From: an uncultured Collinsella sp.
Lineage (GTDB): Bacteria > Actinomycetota > Coriobacteriia > Coriobacteriales > Coriobacteriaceae
NCBI GenBank assembly: GCA_900761995.1
Contig: CAAFEY010000091.1
Location: forward strand, 1-30,495
Direction of reading: 5' to 3'
Length of the DNA: 30,495 nucleotides
Part shown: in pieces, positions 8,035 through 14,871 of the stretch
Layout: each line of letters begins with the position of its first letter
How positions within the stretch are numbered: position 1 is the first letter of the stretch
Translations under genes and position numbers: made by a program
The notes under the pieces: model-generated
Database searches by the model: none
The model's input: the letters and a program-made list of their open reading frames with translations, nothing else
What the model was told of the DNA's origin: nothing

Positions 8035-8986
8035 CAGAATCCTCGTTGGACTCGCGAACGATATAGATGGGGCGTCGCTTGGTCTCCAGATAGGCCTTTG
8101 CCAGGTATTCGCCGATAATTCCCAAGCACAGAAGCTGCATGCCGCCAAACAGCGTAATGAGGCAGGCGAGTGAGGGCCATCCGCCTACGGGGTCACCCCA
8201 GACAAGCGTTTTGACCAGGATAACGATGAATCCCAGGATGGCGATGAGGCAGAAGACTATGCCCGTGAGGGCGGCAAGGGAGAGTGGCGCCGTAGAGAAC
8301 GCGACGATGCCGTCGATGGAATAGAGGAGCAACGACCAAAAGCTCCACTTGGTTTCGCCGGCAACGCGGTTGACGTTTACGTAAGGGAGCCACTTGGTTT
8401 TAAAGCCGACCCAGCCGTAAATGCCCTTAGAGAATCGATTGTATTCGCCCATAGAAATGATGGCGTTGACCATGGGTCGCTTCATGAGCCTAAAATCGCG
8501 TGCTCCGTCGACGATGTCGGCCTTGGAAATGCGGTTGATGATTTTGTAGAACATGCGGGCGCAGAACGACCTGATGGGAGGCTCGCCTTCGCGGGTGGTC
8601 TTGCGCGTGGCGACGTTGTCGTAGTCTTCGGTTTGCAGGATCTCGTACATTTGCGGCAGGAGCGAGGGCGGGTCCTGCATGTCGGCATCCATGGTGGCAA
8701 CATAGTCGCCCTTTGCATGCCGGAGTCCGGCAAACAGCGCCGCCTCTTTACCAAAGTTGCGCGAGAAGGAGTACCAATGAATGGTATAAGGATGCGATGC
8801 CGCGGTCTCGGCTTTCATGACGGTGAGCGTTGCGTCCGCCGAGCCATCGTCGACGAGGACTGCTTCGAATGAAATATCGGGGTGCGTTTGCGTCATGGTG
8901 TGGACAACGCCGTCGAGCTCTTTGAGAAAGATCGGAAGCGATTCCTGCTCGTTGTAGCACGGAACGACGATGGAGATGAGCGGCAT
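8018..8986 (-). CDS. csbB: CsbB/GtrB-like polyprenyl-phosphate glycosyltransferase
   Basis: A family 2 glycosyltransferase of 322 residues that likely moves a hexose or HexNAc from a nucleotide sugar to undecaprenyl-phosphate at the inner membrane face. Residues 1-10 (ISIVVPCYNE region), VDDGSADAT (45-53), SRNFGKEAA (75-83) and DADMQDPP (100-107) are the nucleotide- and metal-binding motifs of the GtrB/CsbB branch. Two C-terminal helices (about 233-260 and 270-293) anchor it. AGAGGT precedes the ATG by about 7 nt. It is followed, with overlap, by the YfhO-like gene, the pairing expected for lipid-carrier glycosylation, and preceded by a second GT2 gene 6 nt upstream. The sugar cannot be told from sequence. 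Confidence 0.88.
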   Translation of the reverse strand: MPLISIVVPCYNEQESLPIFLKELDGVVHTMTQTHPDISFEAVLVDDGSADATLTVMKAETAASHPYTIHWYSFSRNFGKEAALFAGLRHAKGDYVATMDADMQDPPSLLPQMYEILQTEDYDNVATRKTTREGEPPIRSFCARMFYKIINRISKADIVDGARDFRLMKRPMVNAIISMGEYNRFSKGIYGWVGFKTKWLPYVNVNRVAGETKWSFWSLLLYSIDGIVAFSTAPLSLAALTGIVFCLIAILGFIVILVKTLVWGDPVGGWPSLACLITLFGGMQLLCLGIIGEYLAKAYLETKRRPIYIVRESNEDSDDTVQ

Positions 8987-8992
8987 GGCGAT

Positions 8993-9955
8993 TTACCTCT
9001 CGTTCGTTTTGTCGCTGCGATAGTCATCGAAAGCGTACTTGCTGTACACGTTGACCTCCCACTGCTTTTTTTCGACCTTTGCCACGGAGTCGAGGATGAA
9101 TCCGGTTGCGAGGCTCAGGCCGCACAGGAACATAAACGAGGCGGCGAGCATGGCGGTGGGGAAGCGCGGGACGAGGCCGGTCTGGAAATACTCGACAACG
9201 ATGGGCATGCCCAGGGCAAGGCCGATGAGTGCGAACAGGAGCGCGACCAGGGTGAAGAACTTTAGCGGGCGGTAGTCCTTGAACAGCGTGCCGATCATCG
9301 CAACGACTTTAATGCCATCGCTGACGGTGTTGAGTTTGGACTCGGAGCCCTCGGGACGGTCTCGGTACTCGATGGGTACATCTTTGATGCGCCAGCGGTG
9401 GTCGACGGCGTGGATCGAGAGCTCGGTTTCGATCTGGAAGCCCTCGGAAAGCACAGGGAAGGTTTTAACGAACGGGCGGCTCATGGCGCGGTAGCCGGTC
9501 ATGACGTCATCGAAGCTGTAGCCATAGATCCATTTGATCATGGCGCGTACCAGGTTGTTGCCAAAGCCGTGGAAGGCACGCTTGTTCTCCTCGGCGTAGG
9601 TGCCGTTGGAAAGGCGATCGCCCACGGTCATGTCGGCCGCGCCGTTAAGGATGGGCTCGCAAAGGGCCTTGGCCGCTTCGGCAGGGTAGGTGTCGTCGCC
9701 GTCGACCATCAGATAGCAATCAGCTTCGATATCGCGAAACATCTGGCGGCAGACGTTGCCCTTGCCCTGACGCGGCTCAAAGCGGACCGTCGCGCCATGC
9801 TCTGCTGCGATGCGGGAAGTCTCGTCCGACGAGTTGTTGTCATAGACATAGACTGTCGCCTGCGGAAGTTCGCGGTGAAAGTCGTCGACGACCTTACCGA
9901 TCGTGAGCGCTTCATTGTAGCAGGGGATAATGACGGCAATGGATTCAGAATTCAC
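8993..9955 (-). CDS. Second membrane-anchored family 2 glycosyltransferase
   Basis: First gene of the leftward three-gene operon, 320 residues. The N-terminal GT2 fold shows VIIPCYNEALTIG (8-20), VYDNNSSDET (37-46), RQGKGN (62-67) and the metal site VDGDDTYP (84-91). Two C-terminal helices (about 233-255 and 265-290) recall dolichol- or polyprenyl-phosphate sugar synthases, but the family branch differs from the CsbB-like neighbour, so it probably handles another sugar or a later step. The start is a GTG at 9955 with AAAGGAG 7 nt upstream. A TATACT box at 9986-9991 on the same strand could be its promoter. It could supply a second lipid-linked sugar to the YfhO-like enzyme or to the exported polymer. 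Confidence 0.82.
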   Translation of the reverse strand: MNSESIAVIIPCYNEALTIGKVVDDFHRELPQATVYVYDNNSSDETSRIAAEHGATVRFEPRQGKGNVCRQMFRDIEADCYLMVDGDDTYPAEAAKALCEPILNGAADMTVGDRLSNGTYAEENKRAFHGFGNNLVRAMIKWIYGYSFDDVMTGYRAMSRPFVKTFPVLSEGFQIETELSIHAVDHRWRIKDVPIEYRDRPEGSESKLNTVSDGIKVVAMIGTLFKDYRPLKFFTLVALLFALIGLALGMPIVVEYFQTGLVPRFPTAMLAASFMFLCGLSLATGFILDSVAKVEKKQWEVNVYSKYAFDDYRSDKTNER

Positions 9956-9985
9956 TCAATGCTCCTTTGGAATTTAATCCTAGAA

Positions 9986-9991
9986 AGTATA
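9986..9991 (-). promoter_or_regulatory. Putative -10 box for the leftward glycosylation operon
   Basis: TATACT on the minus strand lies 31 nt upstream of the GTG start at 9955. The -35 region is poor (TTAGGA at a 17-nt spacing). Confidence 0.4.
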
Positions 9992-10070
9992 GCCCTTTGC
10001 GCCTGGCATCCTAAGATGTGGGTTAGTTCTCCAGTTTTGTTGCGCGATTCGTTTGCCTGTCTGTCGGGTC

Positions 10071-10076
10071 TATACT
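10071..10076 (+). promoter_or_regulatory. Putative -10 box for the ABC exporter operon
   Basis: TATACT lies 40 nt upstream of the GTG start of the permease gene. The -35 candidate TTCGTT (10048-10053, spacing 17) is weak. It is the same hexamer as on the divergent side, 80 bp away. Confidence 0.4.
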
Positions 10077-10115
10077 GTTCGTTTGTCAACGATTACGAGT
10101 AAAGGAGTTGCATCC

Positions 10116-10961
10116 GTGTCGGATCAGACAAAGCAACAAGAAACTCGCAGTCTGCCTGCGACGTTTGCCAAGAACGAATTTGAGAAGGACGCGTTTATCC
10201 TTCGTCAGCTGGTTACCAAGGATTTTAAGATTAAGTATCGTCGCAGCGTGTTAGGCGTTGCGTGGTCGGTGCTCAACCCGTTGCTGATGATGATCGTCAT
10301 GGCCATCGTGTTCTCGACGATTTTTGCCCAGGGCCGCAACGGCTCCATTACGCCCGAGATGTACCCGCTGTACTTGATCGTCGGTAACGTCACCTTTGCC
10401 GTCATGTCAGAGTCCACGAACCAGGCGCTGACGTCGATCGTGGGCGCTGCTCCGCTTCTTAAGAAGGTCAAGGTGCACCGCTGGGTCTTCCCGGTACAGA
10501 AGGTGCTCTTCTCGCTGGTCAACTTTGCCTTCTCGCTGGTCGCAGTTGCCATTGTTATGCTGTGGTTCCGTGTTATGCCTTCGTGGCACTTGATCCTGCT
10601 GCCTGTTTGCCTTTTCTTGCTTATGTGCTTTTGCATGGGCTTGGGTATGATGCTCTCGGCGCTCACCGTTTTCTTCCGCGATGTTATGCATCTGTGGAGC
10701 GTCGTCATTACGGCGTGGACCTATATCACGCCCATTTTCTGGACGACCGACTTTGTTGCGCAAATGCCCCATATCGTGCGCATCCTGGTCTATGCAAACC
10801 CCATGTACAACTACCTGCAGTTTATGCGTGACATCTTCCTGTTCCAGACCACGCCCTCGTTCTTGACGCTTGGTATGTGCGTCGCTTGGGCGGTTCTTGC
10901 GCTTGTTATTGGCTACACCGTGTTCCATAAGTCCGAGCGCAAGTTCATCCTCTACATCTAA
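10116..10961 (+). CDS. Polysaccharide ABC exporter permease (Wzm/TagG type)
   Basis: A 281-residue ABC-2 type permease. After a charged N-terminus, KYRRSVLGVAWSVLNPLLMM (about 37-56) is the hallmark entry into helix 1 of O-antigen and teichoic acid exporters. Roughly six helices follow, with FFRDVMHLWSVVITAWTYITPIFW typical of the family's C-terminal half and YANPMYNYLQFMRDI before the last helix. The GTG at 10116 is chosen because AAAGGAG (10101-10107) is 8 nt upstream; a longer TTG-started frame would span the promoter region. It should pair with the ATPase 11 nt downstream to flip a lipid-linked polymer outward, probably one built by the glycosyltransferases on the left. Confidence 0.9.
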   Translation: MSDQTKQQETRSLPATFAKNEFEKDAFILRQLVTKDFKIKYRRSVLGVAWSVLNPLLMMIVMAIVFSTIFAQGRNGSITPEMYPLYLIVGNVTFAVMSESTNQALTSIVGAAPLLKKVKVHRWVFPVQKVLFSLVNFAFSLVAVAIVMLWFRVMPSWHLILLPVCLFLLMCFCMGLGMMLSALTVFFRDVMHLWSVVITAWTYITPIFWTTDFVAQMPHIVRILVYANPMYNYLQFMRDIFLFQTTPSFLTLGMCVAWAVLALVIGYTVFHKSERKFILYI

Positions 10962-10972
10962 GGAGTGCTGTG

Positions 10973-11740
10973 ATGACTGAATCTGTTGTTGATTACAGCG
11001 AGCAGCCTCTGGCTGTCGAGGTCGACGACGTCACCATGATCTTTAACATGGCGTCCGAGTCGCTGACCAACCTCAAGGAGTATTTCATTAAGCTTGCCAA
11101 GCACGAGCTGTTCTTTGAGGAGTTTAGGGCGCTTAAGCACATCTCGTTCGATATTCATCGCGGCGAAGTTGTCGGTCTGGTTGGCACCAATGGCTCCGGC
11201 AAGTCTACGATGCTCAAGATTATCGCTGGCGTGCTTGAGCCTAGCGAGGGCAGCGTTAAGGTGCACGGTAACATCGCGCCGCTGATTGAGCTTGGCGCCG
11301 GCTTTGACCCCGAGCTGACGGCCCGCGAGAACATCTATCTGAACGGCGCCCTGCTCGGCTACACCAAGGAGTTCATCGACGCCAACTTTGACGGCATTAT
11401 CGAGTTCGCTGAGCTGCAGAACTTTGTCGACATGCCGCTTAAGAACTTTTCCTCGGGCATGGTGGCGCGTATCGCCTTCGCAATCGCGACGATTACCGAG
11501 CCTGATATTCTGATTGTTGACGAGACGCTGTCTGTCGGTGACGTGTTCTTCCAGCAAAAGTGCGAGGCCCGCATCCAGCACTTTATCCAGAGCGGCGATG
11601 TGACGGTTCTTTTCGTTTCGCACTCCATGGAGCAGGTTGAGCGCATCTGCCAGCGCGCCGTTTGGATTGAGAAGGGCGACCTTCGCATGGACGGCCCGGT
11701 TGATGAGGTCTGCAAGGCGTACCGCGAGCAGTTCAACTAG
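10973..11740 (+). CDS. Polysaccharide ABC exporter ATPase (Wzt/TagH type)
   Basis: A 255-residue ABC ATPase energising the permease encoded just upstream. Motifs: Walker A GTNGSGKST (71-79), the family-specific PLIELGAGFDPELTARENIYLNG (103-125), signature FSSGM (159-163), Walker B ILIVDETLSVGD (179-190) and the switch HS in VSHSME. The ATG at 10973 has AAGGAG 7 nt before it; a GTG one codon earlier is also possible. It lacks the C-terminal carbohydrate-binding domain of long Wzt proteins, so export is probably not coupled to recognition of a capped chain end. It is cotranscribed with the permease and ends 2 nt before a tRNA promoter box. Confidence 0.92.
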   Translation: MTESVVDYSEQPLAVEVDDVTMIFNMASESLTNLKEYFIKLAKHELFFEEFRALKHISFDIHRGEVVGLVGTNGSGKSTMLKIIAGVLEPSEGSVKVHGNIAPLIELGAGFDPELTARENIYLNGALLGYTKEFIDANFDGIIEFAELQNFVDMPLKNFSSGMVARIAFAIATITEPDILIVDETLSVGDVFFQQKCEARIQHFIQSGDVTVLFVSHSMEQVERICQRAVWIEKGDLRMDGPVDEVCKAYREQFN

Positions 11741-11742
11741 GT

Positions 11743-11748
11743 TATAAT
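11743..11748 (+). promoter_or_regulatory. -10 box of tRNA-Arg(TCT)
   Basis: A perfect TATAAT directly after the ABC ATPase stop codon. The start of transcription would be near 11755, giving a leader of about 40 nt. No good -35 is visible. Confidence 0.6.
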
Positions 11749-11794
11749 TACTAGCGCCTGGCACGCGTGCGCGTGCTTGGGCGTGCGGTTATTT

Positions 11795-11871
11795 GCTCCA
11801 TTAGCTCAGTTGGATAGAGCAGGGGACTTCTAATCCCAAGGTCGACGGTTCGAATCCGCCATGGAGCACCA
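11795..11871 (+). tRNA. tRNA-Arg (anticodon TCT)
   Basis: The 77-nt sequence folds as a cloverleaf: acceptor GCTCCAT/ATGGAGC, D-arm GCTC/GAGC, anticodon loop CTTCTAA with TCT at 11829-11831, T-loop TTCGAAT, discriminator A and an encoded CCA. It reads AGA (and AGG by wobble). The T-stem GACGG/CCGCC has one A-C mismatch and the first anticodon-stem pair is G-A. A terminator follows 9 nt later. Confidence 0.96.
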
Positions 11872-11880
11872 TCGTTTATT

Positions 11881-11913
11881 AAGCCCGGACCGCTTGGTGG
11901 TCCGGGCTTTTTT
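11881..11913 (+). terminator. Terminator of tRNA-Arg(TCT)
   Basis: An 11-bp stem (AAGCCCGGACC/GGTCCGGGCTT) with a 7-nt loop is followed by TTTTTT. Confidence 0.92.
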
Positions 11914-11946
11914 CGTCTTGTGTGCTGCGGTTTTGAAGGGTGTGCT

Positions 11947-12933
11947 ATGGGGACCAAAAGGCTCGACTGGATAGATATTGCAAAGGGGATTGCAATTATT
12001 CTGGTCATTGTGGGGCACACCGTCCCAAATCCTTCTCCTTTGCGGCATGCCATCTTCTCGTTTCACATGCCGGCGTTCTTTATTCTTGCTGGATATACGT
12101 TTAGGCCTAAGCCGTGGCGCGAGCTGCTGAGTGGTTCGGTGTCGCGCCTGCTGGTGCCGTATGTGGTGCTTGCGCTGGCGTGGCAGGTGCCGACATTCTT
12201 GATGGGCGGGGCTCCTTTGACGGGTAGTGCGCTTACGGGCGGACTTGAGACACTCGTGTTTGCCTCGGGCGTTGATGTGCCTGGGCTTGGCGTTGCCGCC
12301 GTTGGCATGGCGTGGTTTTTAGCCGCGCTGTTTACGTCGCGCCTGCTGTTTAATGCGCTGGTGCGGCTGTTTGATGGGCGTGAAGTTGGGGTTGCCTGGC
12401 AGGGCGTTGTCTGTGCTGCGATAGCTTTCTGTGGCCTGAGCGTGTCTCGCTTTTTGGGTATCTACCTGCCGCTCGATCTGGATCTGAGCTGCTATATTGT
12501 GCTGCTGATGTGGGTTGGCTATACGGCCCGCCAAAGGGGGCTGGAGCCGAGCGCGAGCAAGCCTCTTCTGTTTATTGGAGCCGGTGTCGCTTGGCTTGTC
12601 CTTGCCGCGCTGAGCGGGCTTGAGCTTTCGAGCCGTCGTGTGGATGGGTTTGTGGTTGCGACGGTTGCCGCTCTTGCCGGTAGCTACTGTGTGTGCTGGG
12701 TTTCCATGGCGCTTGAGAAACTGAAGGACGTGCCGGTTTTGGGGGCTTTTGAGCGAGGGCTCGTGTTTTGCGGACAAGCCAGTCTGGCGATCTTTGCGAT
12801 CCACGCGGTCGATTGGTTTATTCCCTGGCAGACGATGCCCCTGTTGATGACGCTGCCAGCATCGTGGCTCTTCGCATCAATCATACGCTGCGCCTGCGAT
12901 ATCGGACTAGCATACGTGATCAAAAAGGCGTAA
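11947..12933 (+). CDS. Membrane acyltransferase (acyltransferase 3 family)
   Basis: A 328-residue integral membrane protein of the acyltransferase 3 (OafA/Yiac/WecH-like) family, which O-acylates cell-surface sugars. The N-terminus RLDWIDIAKGIAIILVIVGH matches the family's opening helix with the conserved histidine at its end, followed by FSFHMPAFFILAGYTF and SRLLVPYVV. About nine or ten hydrophobic helices can be traced to the end. The ATG at 11947 is chosen for GAAGG 7 nt upstream; a GTG at 11920 lies beside the tRNA terminator. The position beside exporter and glycosyltransferase genes suggests decoration of the exported polymer, but donor and acceptor are unknown. No OafA-type extra SGNH domain is present. 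Confidence 0.85.
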   Translation: MGTKRLDWIDIAKGIAIILVIVGHTVPNPSPLRHAIFSFHMPAFFILAGYTFRPKPWRELLSGSVSRLLVPYVVLALAWQVPTFLMGGAPLTGSALTGGLETLVFASGVDVPGLGVAAVGMAWFLAALFTSRLLFNALVRLFDGREVGVAWQGVVCAAIAFCGLSVSRFLGIYLPLDLDLSCYIVLLMWVGYTARQRGLEPSASKPLLFIGAGVAWLVLAALSGLELSSRRVDGFVVATVAALAGSYCVCWVSMALEKLKDVPVLGAFERGLVFCGQASLAIFAIHAVDWFIPWQTMPLLMTLPASWLFASIIRCACDIGLAYVIKKA

Positions 12934-13085
12934 CTTAAAGCGGGGACGACCAAGTATGGTCTCCTGTCGTCCATGTCGCCCTATCGGTATCTTGGTATGA
13001 TGTGTGGCATGCTATCGGGCGTTGTGTAAATCTATTGGTGCCATTTGGTGCCGGGCGGGCGCTCGTTCTTCTCTAGGAGCTGACT

Positions 13086-14267
13086 ATGATTGACTATCGC
13101 AATCCATATACCCCCGGCGCGGGCGCAATGCCCAAATACCTCGCTGGGCGCGATGACATTCTTGAGGCAGCTTCTCTTCAGATTAAAGCCCTTGCCGCAA
13201 ACTATCAAAATCGCTCGATTGTTCTGTACGGCTTGAGGGGCGTCGGTAAAACCGTTTTGCTCAATTCGATTGAATCGATTGCCGAGGGCGAGGGTGTCCT
13301 TGTTCGTCATATCGAGGTTGAGGAGAAGAAGGGTCTGATTTCTCCCTTGGCCTCGGCCTGTTGCTCGCTGTCTTCTTCCCTTAATAAAATCGAGCTTGTT
13401 AAGAGTAAATTGGACCAAATAAGGAACTTGTTCACCTCCTTAACGCTTTCAGTCGATGCGGGAGACGGCTCTTTGTCTTTCGGGTTTAATGAAGATATCC
13501 TCGGGACGTCTCTGGCGTCGTCTCGCAATTTGTCCGGAGATTTTACCGATATCCTTGTTGTACTTGGAAAATATGCTCAGGCTGCCGGAGCTTCGATCTT
13601 AATTGGGATTGACGAGTTGCAATATGCCGGGAAAGAAGAGCTCGAAGCTTTGGCATGCGCGCTGCATCGTGTCACTCAGCTTGGCCTTCCCGTTATGTTT
13701 TGCTGCGCTGGCTTGCCTAAACTTTTAAAGATGTTGGGTGAAGCTAAGACCTACTCCGAGAGGCAGTTCAACTTCGTGAAGGTCGATTCGCTTCCTCGTG
13801 ACAAGGCGGTTGAGGCTATTGTCAGGCCTGCGCAAAAGCTTGGCGTGCGCTATTCCGATGAGGCGGTTGGGGCAATCATTAGCTATACGGAGGGATACCC
13901 GTATTTCATTCAGGAACTTTGCTCAACCATTTGGACATCGTCTGATAGCAAATGTATTTCCTTGGAGACCGTACTCGAATGCACCTCTTTAACGGATATC
14001 CGCCTTGACGAGGGGTTCTTTAGTGTTCGCTACGATCGGTGCACCCCAAGGCAGAAGGAGTTTTTGATTGCCATGGTGCGCTGCGGTGAGCTTCCCTGCA
14101 CGCTTGCGAATGTGGCCCATTATATGGGGAGAGACGTTTCGTCTATTGGACCCTTGCGCGCTCAATTAATCAGCAGAGGCTTGATTTACTCCGCCGCAAG
14201 AGGAGAGGTCGATTTTACCGTGCCTCAGTTTGACCGCTACTTGAGGCGAACAGAGCAGATAGATTAG
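13086..14267 (+). CDS. Lone AAA ATPase with C-terminal winged-helix-like region
   Basis: A 393-residue P-loop ATPase. Walker A is GLRGVGKT (49-56), Walker B ILIGIDELQ (171-179), and an arginine-rich segment follows FCCAGLPKLL, as in STAND/Orc1-Cdc6-like ATPases. From about 310 the sequence looks helical and winged-helix-like (TPRQKEFLIAMVRCGEL, DVSSIGPLRAQLISRGLI), which suggests DNA or protein binding. TAGGAG lies 7 nt before the ATG. The gene stands alone, with no obvious partner, and has lower GC than its neighbours, so it may have been acquired. The 152 nt before it hold only a short weak hairpin near 12948-12961 and a direct repeat of TTGGTGCC. Function unknown; possible roles are regulation or defence. 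Confidence 0.78.
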   Translation: MIDYRNPYTPGAGAMPKYLAGRDDILEAASLQIKALAANYQNRSIVLYGLRGVGKTVLLNSIESIAEGEGVLVRHIEVEEKKGLISPLASACCSLSSSLNKIELVKSKLDQIRNLFTSLTLSVDAGDGSLSFGFNEDILGTSLASSRNLSGDFTDILVVLGKYAQAAGASILIGIDELQYAGKEELEALACALHRVTQLGLPVMFCCAGLPKLLKMLGEAKTYSERQFNFVKVDSLPRDKAVEAIVRPAQKLGVRYSDEAVGAIISYTEGYPYFIQELCSTIWTSSDSKCISLETVLECTSLTDIRLDEGFFSVRYDRCTPRQKEFLIAMVRCGELPCTLANVAHYMGRDVSSIGPLRAQLISRGLIYSAARGEVDFTVPQFDRYLRRTEQID

Positions 14268-14282
14268 TCGAGGGTATTTATA

Positions 14283-14330
14283 AATAAGTCCAGCGTGGCA
14301 ATGAGCGGCGCCGGACTTATTGTTTATTTT
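14283..14330. terminator. Terminator between AAA ATPase and aroQ
   Basis: AATAAGTCC (14283-14291) pairs with GGACTTATT (14313-14321) around a 21-nt loop; TGTTTATTTT follows on the + strand. It sits between convergent genes and may act both ways. Confidence 0.5.
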
Positions 14331-14348
14331 GGCTTTGGGGCAACAGCC

Positions 14349-14786
14349 CTACTTTTCGAGATGCTCTTTCAGCAGCTCCAGCGCGTGAGCGTAGCCTTGG
14401 AGGCCTTCGCCGGTGATGGTGGCGAAGCAGGCGAGGCGTGCGTAGCTCACCTGGCGGAAGTCCTCGCGCGTCTCGACGTCGCTGATGTGGACCTCGACGG
14501 CGGGGATGGCGACGGCCTTGAGGGCGTCCAGGATGGCCACGCTGGTGTGCGTGTAGGCTGCCGGGTTAATGACGATGCCGTCGACCTTGCCGTAGGCCTC
14601 CTGGATCTTGTCGACGATGCTGCCCTCGTGGTTGGATTGGAAGACCTCGACCTCGTCGAAGCCCTGCGCGGCACCTGCCTCCTGGCAGATCTGGACCAGG
14701 CGGTCGTAGTTGTCACTGCCATAGATGCCCGGCTCGCGAATGCCGAGCATGTTGAGATTGGGGCCGTTGATGACGAGTGCTTTCAT
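14349..14786 (-). CDS. aroQ: 3-dehydroquinate dehydratase, type II
   Basis: Dehydrates 3-dehydroquinate to 3-dehydroshikimate, third step of the shikimate pathway; the 145-residue length fits the small dodecameric type II enzyme. NGPNLNMLGIREPGIYG (7-23) holds the catalytic tyrosine (Tyr22) and the flexible lid, NPAAYTHTS (74-82) binds substrate and VEVHISD (97-103) provides the catalytic histidine region. AAAGGAAG precedes the ATG. It is last in the leftward aromatic cluster and is separated from the fused aroE-aroK gene by a strong hairpin terminator, so it may need readthrough or its own promoter. Confidence 0.96.
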   Translation of the reverse strand: MKALVINGPNLNMLGIREPGIYGSDNYDRLVQICQEAGAAQGFDEVEVFQSNHEGSIVDKIQEAYGKVDGIVINPAAYTHTSVAILDALKAVAIPAVEVHISDVETREDFRQVSYARLACFATITGEGLQGYAHALELLKEHLEK

Positions 14787-14828
14787 GGTTGCTTCCTTTG
14801 CGGTTGGGCGGGCGGAGAGGCGGAACGG

Positions 14829-14869
14829 AAAACCACCACAAAGGTACCTGTCCCCTTTGTGGTGGTTTT
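14829..14869 (-). terminator. 16-bp perfect hairpin between aroEK and aroQ
   Basis: AAAACCACCACAAAGG at 14829-14844 is repeated inverted at 14854-14869 with a 9-nt loop. In the leftward transcript the stem ends in TTTT just after the aroEK stop, consistent with an intrinsic terminator. The length and the GGTACC-containing centre also fit a dispersed palindromic repeat. Confidence 0.7.
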
Positions 14870-14871
14870 TG

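Noticed and set aside
8035..8148. N-terminal extension of the YfhO-like protein
   Set aside because: It lies inside the csbB-like gene; the ATG at 8034 has a ribosome site and starts a normal first helix region.
12944..12972. Hairpin after the acyltransferase as a terminator
   Set aside because: Only 5-6 bp stems are possible and no T-run follows.
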